Below, one piece after another: positions 21,566-31,533 of a DNA stretch of 64,000 nt (positions are counted from its first letter, which is position 1; every line of letters begins with the position of its first letter). Under the pieces are notes generated by a model. It worked only from the letters and a program-made list of their open reading frames with translations, was not told the origin of the DNA and searched no databases. The stretch is from positions 744,001 through 808,000 of the forward strand of contig BROI01000003.1 in the NCBI GenBank assembly GCA_027923505.1. Direction: 5' to 3'. The position numbers and the translations under genes were made by a program. The DNA is from Mayamaea pseudoterrestris (taxonomy: Eukaryota; Bacillariophyta; Bacillariophyceae; Sellaphorales; Sellaphoraceae).

Positions 21566-24241
21566 CTAATCGAGGCCGTACAGTAGCATGTAAGCGAGCT
21601 CCTGCTTGCTTTCCGACGAAACAATTCTATCTAAAGAGGTCATCGCAGTCGATGTGTCGTCAAATCCAACCCAGACGGGAGTTGCAGCTGTTGAAGGGAC
21701 GCCATCAGTTGCAGGGGTTCCCTCGGGGATGACGCGTAGCGCATCGGCTGAATAATGGCCCGACTCTGCACGAGGACCGTGATGGTATACTATGCTTTTG
21801 AGTGAGTACACCTTCGAGGCACTTGCCCAGTCCACATGTGGTGCCCGAAAGAAGTCCAAGTCGAGCTTTTCAGAGAGCGAAACTGGATCTTTTTTCTTCT
21901 TTAGCACATACTCGATTCGCGGTGGCTTCGGACTGTAGTTTTCTGTGTTTTCGTCTGTGACAGGCTCGGTAATCTTGTTCTCCGACCAGATGAAGCGCTT
22001 CAGGTGAAGAATGAGAAATTGCGGTCTGTTTTTCAGAATATGAGTCAGTGATTAGAATGTTTACAACATCTGTCGGCTTGCGCTAGTCAGCAGCAAAACT
22101 TACCTGGAAATGACGCGCATTGTTTGCAAAGCATGCGTACCGTCCGTGCAACGCTCACACTTGATTTCGCGAACTTCCGCCTGAAAAAACTTCAATAAAC
22201 CAGCCGCAACGGATGCTTTTTTGCTGTCAGCATTGTCGGTAGTTTCTTCTGAGCAGACGTCAATTGAGACGTGGCGGTAAAACTCTTCTTTTGACCTGCC
22301 AAACGAAGTGTGCAAGATGAGGATTGAAGTGTTACACAAAACCACCCGTGTATGTGCGTGGACTCACCTAGTATAGTTGCATGAGTTGCACTTTAAACTA
22401 ACCTCAACCGTCATTCGAAACTTATCCGTAGGAAGCAAGATCTCGGCAGAGTCGATGGTAGACGACTTTGGATCATCGGTTGCGGCTATCGGCGCTGCCA
22501 TTCCATCGAACGCAGCAGAGTCCACATGAGATTCCTTTGCCTTTCCCGCCAAGACTTCCTTTTCCAGTTCTTCATGCATGCTCTCGACGAGGTCACTGAT
22601 AAACTCGTGAGCGTCTCGTTGCAAATTGCCGGCAAACTTATCAGTAAGCTTGTCGATTTCAGCTTTGACGCCATCGAGACGGACGGACTTGTTATCAGTT
22701 GTATCAGCTACTCGTTCAGCAAGTTGAACAACTTGTTGAGTGAGCGGGCCACCTCTGTTGCGTAGCTGCGCCACGAGTGCATGTGCGGTGAAAAGCATCT
22801 GCAGCGACGCAGCCATGTAACAAGTGTTACCGAGGTTATACATGCCTCGAAACTTAAAGATTGGCTTTTCCTTGACCAATTCATCATCCTTGATGGTATC
22901 ATTAGTATTTTCAGTATTGGTATTGGATCGAAATTGCAGCCGCGAGCGCTCAAAGCTATCTGATCGTAAGCGCTTGTACTCCTTGCCGCCGTGCGAAAGT
23001 CTTCGACCCCGCTCCGTACTCGGTCCAAATGAACCAAAACTGGCCCGTTTAGAACATGAAAGAAGTGGCTTTGTAGGACTACTCACAATGTCATCCTTTG
23101 CCATGGTCGAAAAAGGTGACTTCGTGCCAAAAAGAGCCATGGCTGCCTTCTCGGATGACGACGTTCGAGTCGGACTAGTGTGGAGCCACTTATCGGATCG
23201 CTGAAGCTCATTCTTTCGCAAAGATTGCTTGATGATCTGAGCCGATCGTGGTGTAGTTGCGTAGCGTGTCGGTGATGGCGACGGTGTGTCAATCTGAGTC
23301 AATGTGCTGTTGCGTTCGTGTAGTGTTCTTGGTGAAGGTATCGTTGGCGTCAAAGAAGCTGGTTTTGCAAGGAAGTATGATGTCAGCGTTCCTTTTTCGT
23401 TCTTGGGTAAAGTTTTAGTTCCAGGAGTGACGCTCCGGTCCGGTCTACTTGGAGTAGTCAAGTGACTATGAAACAAGAAATCCTCATCGTCGGATTCGGC
23501 GTCGCTTTGAATCTTGCTCTTGATTCGGTGCTTGCGTTTCGTGACCACCTTTGTGCGATTCAGCGTCGGAGGACGGGTTACCTCGTCGTCGGAATCTTCC
23601 CCCAGAAGATCATCGAGTTCAAATTCTTGTTGATCGTCAATGGTAGGAGACGTGTGATGCAACGACGACTCCTGCTGCTGCTGAGGCCTACTTTGAAGGC
23701 TTTCGTCATCTGAAAAGTCGAGTTTGAGATCCAACTGTTGTTGCTGTTTTTTCTTTGTGTAAATTGAATTGTCTAATCGATCCGGAAATATGCTTTTTGC
23801 CAGCTCGCTCTTCGCCGTGTTGCTGCTCATTGCACTGGGTCGCGCACCTCTCCCAAACGCTACTCGTGGACGGGCGGGTTGTAGCTTTTTGCGGGCGCCC
23901 AGTGCCTTGCCACTCGACTGCTCGAGAAATGACTCGGCTTGCGGATTCTTCTTCCTGTGCAAGTAGGACAATTTTTCCGCGAAAGCAGCAAACGAAACGG
24001 CATCTGCTGGTCCGCTCATGACGTAAATCTCATCCTTTTTGGAATGCTGGATGCGAATGGATCCCGCATCTTGGTCAATGATCAACTCTGCAATGTCCTT
24101 TGGTTTGACTTCATACTTTCCTCCTCCAAAGTAAAGTCTATTTTCTTCAATTGTTGCTTTTGATGCACCGAAATGCTTGGATTGGAGGCGAACATGTAGC
24201 TCAAAGTTGTCAAAGTCGCAGGCAATGTCTCGCTTCTTCAT
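21566..24241 (-). CDS. Ubiquitin carboxyl-terminal hydrolase (USP37-like)
   Basis: An 841-residue cysteine protease that removes ubiquitin from proteins. Residues 1 to about 100 resemble the PH-like N-terminal domain of USP37/USP26/USP29; a long Ser-rich, charged, probably disordered linker follows; the USP domain runs from about 460 to the end. The Cys box NLGNTCYMAASLQ holds the nucleophile Cys474, a CNSC..CERC pair suits the zinc finger of the fingers region, the His box SGHYSA holds His779, and a WVGFDD segment follows. Exons on the minus strand: 24241-22368, 22295-22104, 22025-21566. The ATG at 24241 starts at MKKRDIACDF; the frame upstream has only a TTG. USP37-type enzymes act in cell-cycle control in animals; the role here is inferred only. 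Confidence 0.88.
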
Positions 24242-24668
24242 GCTGTTCGGAATCCGATAGCGCAACAGAAAATGGAGTGGAATAACTAAATACCTTCAGA
24301 GGCTGCCTGACTCTTTATATGTTGATGCAGCCAGTATCTACCGGCTGCTTTGACTTGTAGCTTCTGATCTCGCCCCTCGCCCGCTGTCTTCCTGCATGGT
24401 TGTGTATTTGGCGCGCCATGATTTGAACGGAAAGACGGAACCGATATGACGTCATGATGAGTGTCGCGGTGTGACAGGTTAAAGTCTGGCACATGGCGTC
24501 ATGGGGCATATTTATTGCAGTCACGAGGCACCCGTTGCGCACATGATCATCGCCAAAAGCAGTTTTCGAACCTGTCTGCACCTCTCTCAACGTCCTAAGT
24601 TCATTCGTCTACAGCAGCGGTAGGTTCGTCCATCATAAAGGGAACTCTACATAGCGATAGCAAAAATT
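24242..24668. promoter_or_regulatory. Divergent promoter, USP / CA-like gene 1
   Basis: 427 bp separate the two start codons, with the genes pointing away from each other. A perfect TGACGTCA lies about 215 bp before the CA-like ATG. No TATA box is obvious; the stretch TTTATTGCAGTCACG near 24510 is the only AT-rich part on the CA side. Confidence 0.5.
24447..24454. promoter_or_regulatory. CRE-like palindrome TGACGTCA
   Basis: The octamer contains both TGACGT and ACGTCA, the CO2/cAMP response elements described in the promoter of the Phaeodactylum pyrenoidal carbonic anhydrase ptca1, bound by bZIP factors. Here it sits upstream of a carbonic-anhydrase-like gene. As a single short site its function is inferred. 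Confidence 0.35.
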
Positions 24669-27127
24669 ATGAGGATTATTTTCGTGGTAGCGAGCTTGGC
24701 TTTGTCCATTGAGGCTAATAACAACGACCTTTTCAACTACGGATTCAGCGACGTGGACATTGAAGGAGGGACGGCCTATGGGCAACAAAATTGGGGAGAT
24801 GTGACCTGCGATAATTTGGAAGAGTGTGTAAGTGCAAAGCGAGTCACTTTTTTGAAACATTTGAGAATATGCTCACACATACATACATTCTGTTTCCATC
24901 AAAGTCTGGATATCCCGACAAATACTTGCAGGGCAAAGGATTTTCCGTCGGTGGTAGCAGCAATTGCTTGTGGTGCCCTGAGAATGGGCCTCAGAACTGT
25001 GGACTGCACCGACAGTCTCCCATCAACTTGGAACGCAATCGTGGCCTTGTCGGCGATCCCATGGAAAAAGAGTGTCCTGATTGGCACTTTATGCATGCGC
25101 AAGAAGGGAGTTGCGTTTGGGAAGACTTGCTAGATCAATTTGAAATTGAACGACACGCTTTAAAGCTGAAGATTCCAGTTCAAGATGATGGGGAGATTGA
25201 CTGCGTTGACACAGACGGCTTGCGTAGGTTTCCTCGAACGGATTACTCGAAAGGATTCCCCGATTGGTGGTGGATGGACCATACCAGCATTCAGGTACCA
25301 TCTCAGCACACTCAAGAGGGCAAGCGCTACGATGCTGAAGTACAGCTCAATCAGTTTTATGAGATTGAACACCCGAAGAACCAGGTACGTTGACCGGCGA
25401 TGAGAGAATGGTGGCAAGACATAGGCTAACATTCGCTGTTCGAAAATCACCAGTTGGGTAGCATCTCAGTCTTTCTCGATGCCTACAATAACACCGCACC
25501 TTGGCCCATGCTGGACAAACTCATTTGTCAATGGCGCAAGGTAGAGGAGGAGGCTCGCAGTGGGTGTGGACTTGAACCATCGCCGCCGTATGGACGTTGC
25601 GCCTTGTTTCGAGACCAGGAGCCCACTGACGCGTGGACTGCGGAATTGAAGGGAGAACTGTTCACTTACACAAGATCGCCGAACGCAAACGTAACCAAAT
25701 CGCCCATTGCCTCAGTAAACGAGACAGAGGCTCCATTTGCATCCCAAGTGACTACGGAACCTACAATGCAGGTGACGTCCACTCCGTCCCAACTGCCTGT
25801 ATCAGCGGCTCCAACACCGATTGGTACATCATTAACCGCATCTCTTGAGAAGACGGTCGCTCCTTCTTCCGAAGCAGCTTCTCCTTCGGATAGCACTCCT
25901 TGGTGGCAAGCTTGGGGTCGACCAGATGGTTTGGTTCCGACACCGACTGCCTTTCCCTCAATGGCACCTGGCGCTGTGCAGAACGTCACGACAGGCTCTG
26001 TACCGGCCGCGATTGAATGCAGCGCATATCCTTCGTCGAGCATTGAACGAATGTGTTCATCGTCGCAGCCATGCTGTGAATCTACTCGATCGGAGACAAC
26101 CTTCTGCTGGGATATCTACGAGAATGTTTTCCCTGGCTCTTTGATTGAGTCAGCTTGCCACCACTGCTGCGCAACTCCCAAAGACATAGGCCCACCGGCT
26201 GATCCATTGCCTGAATTGCCAAAGACGGTACAATGTTCTGCTATAGACAGTCCATACCGAATTTGCAAGCCAAATAGTTGTTGCGTCAGTCCCCGCTCGA
26301 CTAGCACTTATTGCATGGAGATATACGACCAGTTCGGTGAAGACATGGAACAAATTTGTGTAAGTGTAAGAGTTGGCTGTGTTTATTATGCCAATAATCA
26401 CAATGGCGCTTTCTGACCATTATCGTCACCCCACATCCTGCAGCACTATTGCTGCGCCGAGAGTCAGGTAGTGGGACCGGCGCTTCGCCGAAATTTACGC
26501 GGTCACGACGCCAATGAGCTGCTGCGCAAGAGCCGCTCGAGCACTCAGGAAGCTGACGCTTATGGACGACACCTCCTCCTTGGCCCAGAGAATTTTGATG
26601 GATCAATTGATGAGCATGCCTACTATGAGCACGTACAAGATTACCAACGGCAACGAAAACTTCAAGAGGCCATGGTGCACGAGGAAGACTATGCTGATGT
26701 TGACTATGGCACATTTGACTGGCTGATTGAGGCCAACACCGAATACTACTTCAGGTACGAAGGCACGCAAGTCGTTCCTCCGTGTTGGGAGGTGGTACAC
26801 TGGCGGGTGTTGAAGGACCCGATTAAAGTCCATCCTCGCCAGATAGCTGAGCTTAATCGGCTGCTGGCCTGGAGAATTTCCACAAGTGGATCCAACCGCT
26901 GTGAGGTAGACACCGCAGGCCGACTTTCTGAGGATGGTAACTCTATCGAACTAAGTCGGGAGACGCAATATCACCACCTCCTCCACCGAGACGTCTTCTG
27001 CGAGTGCAAGGATTGGCCATCAAAGTTTGAGTCTGACAAGCAGTGGTGCAAAAATTGGATGAATAAGACGGCGGAAGAACGGTTTTACAAAACTCCCTAC
27101 AGCTTTGATAGCAATGGAGAGTGGTAG
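24669..27127 (+). CDS. Alpha-carbonic-anhydrase-like protein 1 with Cys-rich insertion
   Basis: About 742 residues, secreted (signal peptide about 1-16). The N-terminal half of an alpha-CA fold (QSPINLERN, HTQEGKRYDAEVQLNQF) is followed by a Thr/Pro/Ser-rich stretch, two Cys-rich modules (each C-x11-C..CC..C..C-x2-CC, about 400-520), a charged linker, and the last part of the CA fold (NTEYYFRYEG, PPCWEVVHW). In active alpha-CAs the three zinc ligands are H94, H96 and H119; aligned on the HT..GKRY..AE block the residues here are S, Q and Q, and Thr199 is replaced (VVPPC). It should not bind catalytic zinc. Exons: 24669-24827, 24905-25384, 25454-26359, 26444-27127. A structural or carbohydrate-related cell-wall role is conceivable. 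Confidence 0.85.
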
Positions 27128-27160
27128 CAAACATGCTAAGGGGGAGCTTGTAAACAGTAA

Positions 27161-27986
27161 TTACATATACATGAGATAAAGTCTGCGGTTAGGTGTGAAC
27201 TCATGGAACCGTCTACATGGCGTTTTTGGCTTTGAAACTGCCGTAGCATTTGCAATGCCTCCATTTTCATCTCCTGCTGGCAATTCAATGTCTTCTAGCT
27301 TCCTTCTTATCCAGTTGGCACACTCACAATATACTAACTGCAACAGGGGTCACTGTTTTGCATGTTTGCAATGGTCCACTCACTTTATTTGCGCATTTTG
27401 CCTGCGCTTTCCCTCCGACAATAAGGTAGATAATTCTTTTGTCTGAAAGAGCCTCAAGGCGACCCAGCTAGGGAGGCAAAAACTAACCAGGCAAACGCAT
27501 GACGCTCCAGCGAACTTGCTCCAGACATGGAGGCATAGTTGTCGAATCTCATGTTTGAGGGACAAGCTGGAAAGAGACAAAGAAGGCACGGTCAGTGTCG
27601 ACACCTGCGGGGCCCAGGCCATTTAAACCCGATGTTGAGCGCACGTTTTCGCAACTTTGAGAGCTACAGCTTCCCAAACTTGTATAAAAGCTCAAAAAAT
27701 CCGTAAGAGCCATTTTCATCGCTTACTTCGACGAGAGTGGCGACGTTGCCAATGGAGTTTGTCCTTTGCATTGCTTGAAGTCGTGTGGGACAAGATGATC
27801 TCGGCCATGTACCAAGTAGCGTTTGCCATCGATGGTATGCCGACTTGAAATCGCCACGTCTGTAAACTGTTGGGACCATGGGTAGGGAAATCCGAGGGAG
27901 AAGTCAATCGTTGTCGGATATAGATGTACCGCAATGGTCAGGCCGACCTTGCATTTAGGGCAAAGTCCGTGGAGAAGGAGATGCTG
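27161..27986 (-). pseudogene. CA-like pseudogene
   Basis: A decayed relative of the gene at 28418. Minus-strand pieces match in order: FPYPWSQQFTDVAI..RHTIDGKRY (about 27840-27930), AEIILSH in a second frame, IGNVATLVEVS..YGFFELLYK in a third frame (about 27670-27770), and the C-terminal LVYCECANWI (about 27300-27340). At least two frameshifts separate the first three, and the middle part with the NTEYYFRY..PPC block is deleted. The N-terminal exon is not seen. It is best read as a tandem copy that lost function. Confidence 0.75.
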
Positions 27987-28417
27987 TGACAGAATAATGC
28001 TTGCAAAAGCCGAGACCGCTACGCAAGCGACCGCACAGCGGACACTCATCGTATCTATCAGGTGCTGTTGAGCTGGCCGCTGTTTTGCTCCACGCTTGTA
28101 CGGTTATTGTGAACTGGCAATAATGACAGTGGGGAGCTGGCGAAGTCAATCAATCTCCATCATTGCACGCAGCGTGCAGGGAGGGTAGATAAGCACGATG
28201 CGCCTCGGCTGTCTAACGTCCGCTGCAGCTATCTAAAAAGTATCTGTTATGAACGCCGACTGCACCTATTGGCGACGACTTCTAACATACAAGGCAAAGT
28301 ACGAGCTCGATACTTATGAAGAGGCGAAATGGCGACAGAACAATTATGGATATTGGCACTCCCATTAATTCGCACAAATTATCAATGACTACGAAATCCG
28401 CCAGCGACTACTCTTAC
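27987..28417. other. Intergenic between CA-like loci
   Basis: Upstream side of the CA-like pseudogene and 3' side of CA-like gene 2, both on the minus strand. It may hold decayed N-terminal sequence of the pseudogene, but no match to the first exons of its relatives was found. Confidence 0.4.
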
Positions 28418-29952
28418 TCAAGGTCCACTGTATGGAAAGACGCCCCGGTCAGCCATTGTTTGATTGCAATACGCAACATCGGCGGGTTTGGGGCTACGCC
28501 AGTTGACACACTCGCAATAGACCAGCTTGTGATCCTTCGTCATTGTCTGGAGGGGCCGACTCACGTCGCGTTTGATCGTTCCGCCGCGAACTCGCCCGGC
28601 ACTCTCCTTTTCGCATGTAGTTGGGTTAAGGCGATTGAGAAACAGCGCATTCAAGCGTTTGAATTGCGAAGGGGAAATCTTGACCGGGAGACGCATGACT
28701 CTCCAATGAACGTATTCCAAACATGGTGGCTCGATAACTGATCCAAAGTAGCGGAAGTAATACTCAGTGTTCGAGTCCTTGTAAAACATGTGAGGGTAGT
28801 ACGGACCCTTGTAGTATGGCTTGTCGACGACTTGCGTTCCAGTTCCAAGACGGCGACGCTGGCCTTCGACGGTGTTGTTGCCGCCAGTCTCCACTTCTGG
28901 CTCAACCATCTGAACCACAATATCGTTCGTGATGTTCGTCTCCATGACTTGTAGCTTGCGTTTTCGCGCGCAGTTCGCGGCGATTCTGTGCGCCTTGGCT
29001 TCCCAGCTGCGAAGGTAAAGCTCAAAGAAAGAATAGTAGTCATCCTCTGTGCCAAGGTCCACTAAGATTGCAATATTACCAATGAGCGTATCCAAGTAAT
29101 TTTGCGAGTACGTATGCGAGAGTATAATCTCCGCGCTATAACGCTTCCCGTCAATGGTATGCTGACTCGGGACAGTAACATCCGTGTAACGAAGCAACCA
29201 AGGATTTGGAAAGCCCCAAGAGTAGTCCGCACTTGGCCAAACAGTGCAGTTTGGTTGGTAGGCTCGTAGGACGTGTGGGAGGATTTGACTGGAAGAATTG
29301 AAAAAGGTAATGATCAAATTGAGAGTTTAGCCCGCGAGAAATTGCAGTGTAATTGACGGAGCTTCGCAAACTCACAAATCTACCTGGCCCAGCTTTGTGT
29401 TTCCCGGAATAAAGTTAATGCGATGACGATCAAGGCACAGCCGTGCCGCCGTAATGTTCTTGTACAAGGCAATGGGACTCTGTTTATTCTGCGCGCATGC
29501 TTTCGCGGTGGAACCTTTGGAGCAATCGATGCACATGTTGATCGTTTCGTTGTAGGGAATGAATGGATTGAAGAGCTTCCAGTTCGTAGGATATCCCGGC
29601 TGTTTATATACGAGACAATGGAATCAATGAGTAATTTTCACGACTGCGGGGTGAGCGATGCTTCGACAGTCATCGCGCGAAGAATACATACACAAGTATT
29701 GATATCGTTGCAGTGGACGTTGCTCCAATTGCTCGGGCCATAATTGTCACCAACCAATGGGTCGGCGCTCATGATGGTAGTGTCAAAGTTGAAACGGTCG
29801 TCAGGATTGATCGTTGTCGCCATAATCGTGGCTGCAGCAGCTGCTCTTTGAGCTCGCATGCCATGGCGCGCCTTTGTGATTGAAGGATCGCGAGAGCGAG
29901 ACACCGCCATGGCTGGCAAGGCGAGAAAAAGGAATGCTTTGTAGGCCATCAT
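28418..29952 (-). CDS. Alpha-carbonic-anhydrase-like protein 2
   Basis: A 451-residue secreted protein (signal peptide about 1-18, ending PAMAVSRS). It keeps the alpha-CA frame: NKQSPIALYKN, PSQHTIDGKRYSAEIILSH, IGNIAILVDLG, NTEYYFRYFGS, PPCLEYVHWRV. The zinc ligand positions 94, 96 and 119 read D, T and I, and the Thr199 site reads IEPP, so it is not expected to hydrate CO2. It lacks the Cys-rich insertion of gene 1 but shares the N-terminal C-x-GYP motif, the tail CEC-x-W and the intron after the first Cys motif. Exons on the minus strand: 29952-29692, 29599-29376, 29288-28418; the GTGAGT donor at 29375 was chosen over GTAGAT because only it keeps the frame. Gene 1, this gene and the pseudogene arose by local duplication. 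Confidence 0.85.
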
Positions 29953-30263
29953 GGCTGAATGTGATGCAAGAATATGAGACTGGACGTTGCTTGCTTGGTA
30001 AATGAGTTGTGAGAGTTTCGTTCGAAACGAATCAATGGTCGAACTATGAATCGTGAGCGGCAGGCGTCAATGGCGCGCCGCGACGAAAACGCCTCCTCGA
30101 TTAGCGTTCTCGCACCCCTACTGCGGGGCACGCGCTGCTACCAACGGTAGCTCATGTTATGATTCCAAGTCGTGAAGAATATATCGCTCTACGTACGATA
30201 CAAACAGTCGCATTACTTTAATAGAGTTATTTTCACAAGAAATTGCAGCAGCCAGAGTACTGA
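29953..30263. other. Promoter side of CA-like gene 2
   Basis: About 310 bp between the start of the CA-like gene and the stop of the Tudor-like gene, both on the minus strand. No TGACGT/ACGTCA element of the kind seen before CA-like gene 1 was found. Confidence 0.45.
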
Positions 30264-31043
30264 CTACTCGCTCCAAACTTTTGCCAGCAGCTCCTGGATC
30301 TTTTCCGCCGTCACGACTCCAGCCTTTCCATTCTGAAGCAACAAATCCACAAACTTGCTCTTATTGCTGCTTATGCCTTCCGCGACAAATGCTTGCTGCG
30401 CCGGTGACAACTTTTTGAATTGGTCCGAGTGCTTCTCCAAGAGCGACGCCATCAAGTTATTCATATAGTCTTCCACTTCGTTGGAAGTGAGTGAAATGAC
30501 GGGTTCTTCGCTGGTCTCTTCACCGAATTTGCGATACAACAATCGCTCATGCGATTCCACGTCAACAATATAGTTTCCCAGGAACACTACACTTTCCTGC
30601 GACTTTTCCGGAAATCCACCTTCTGGATGAGCGTCGTACTCGAGGAATCTAATGGCGACAGGATCTTTAGATGTGTCTGCTTCGTCCAAAGCTATGCCAG
30701 ACTTGCCATCATGTTCCAGCAAGGTTGCAGGCCACCAGCGAGATGTAGTAGTCGTTTCGTCGTTGTCTTGTTCCTCGTGCTGCTCAGTTGCTTCATCGTC
30801 ATCGTCGTCGTCGTCATCATCATTACTTCCAATCTGCCATTGAACCTCAATGCGATCTCCAGGCTTGAGTCCAATTTCAACAGCCCTGTCAATAAAGACT
30901 CGAGGGGAAGTGCAAGCCTTCTTGTTGTTGTTGTCGCTGGAGTTGTTGTCGGATTCCAAGGTCGCCTCATTCGTCTCCTCCGCGCATCGTTTCTTCACAG
31001 TCAAGCTCGTGCTGTCGGTCGTTGTGGCAATGGATTCCGCCAT
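30264..31043 (-). CDS. Tudor/PWWP-like domain protein, hypothetical
   Basis: 259 residues from the ATG at 31043; the open frame upstream has only a TTG start. The middle has KPGDRIEVQWQIG, a run of Asp, then RWWPATLLEHDG and an IRFLEYDA strand, the pattern of a Tudor, Agenet or PWWP barrel, with an acidic insertion in a loop. The C-terminal third is helical and charged with LSPAQQAFVAEGI. Such barrels read methylated residues on histones or other proteins. Single exon, no targeting signal, so nuclear or cytosolic. The domain is a pattern-based guess and the protein is otherwise unknown. Confidence 0.65.
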   Translation of the reverse strand: MAESIATTTDSTSLTVKKRCAEETNEATLESDNNSSDNNNKKACTSPRVFIDRAVEIGLKPGDRIEVQWQIGSNDDDDDDDDDEATEQHEEQDNDETTTTSRWWPATLLEHDGKSGIALDEADTSKDPVAIRFLEYDAHPEGGFPEKSQESVVFLGNYIVDVESHERLLYRKFGEETSEEPVISLTSNEVEDYMNNLMASLLEKHSDQFKKLSPAQQAFVAEGISSNKSKFVDLLLQNGKAGVVTAEKIQELLAKVWSE

Positions 31044-31533
31044 GACCTTGTTGTCTGAACTCGTCTCGTTTCGCTCAAAAGCTATGTTTACTGTTATGAA
31101 TGCTGGCTTGGAGAGGCGCAACGTGGACTTGCTGCGACGCGATCAATGATAGTTCGTCACGGTTGTTGGCGCGCCAACCTCGAGCCGAAGCGAACGGAAA
31201 ATGGCACAAGTCGGAGCGGTTCTAAGATGTCGGAGCGGTAATGACTGGACGACCACGATCGCGAACAACGCAGAAACCTCAATGGATGATGGCGGTTGCT
31301 ATGGGGCACAAACATTCACCCTTGGCTTGACTACAACATATTCGAGAATAACAAGCAACTCACCGATTGCATGCATTAGTAGGTTGAATAGAAGCACTTT
31401 TGGATCCAGAGCTCAATAGGTTTGGGGTACGAAACTTGACGCTTGGCGAAGCATCCATCACGCATCAATCCACCAAGAAATCTCTCGATTCGTTTCCAAC
31501 TACTTGTACATAAATCAAACATTGTATATCAGC
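31044..31533. promoter_or_regulatory. Divergent promoter, Tudor-like / ABCC
   Basis: 490 bp between start codons facing away from each other. No clear TATA box or known element; nothing else recognised. Confidence 0.4.

Noticed and set aside
24447-24454. Treating the TGACGTCA site as proof of CO2 control
   Set aside because: The same octamer occurs at 9374-9381 far from any CA gene, so a single site is only suggestive.
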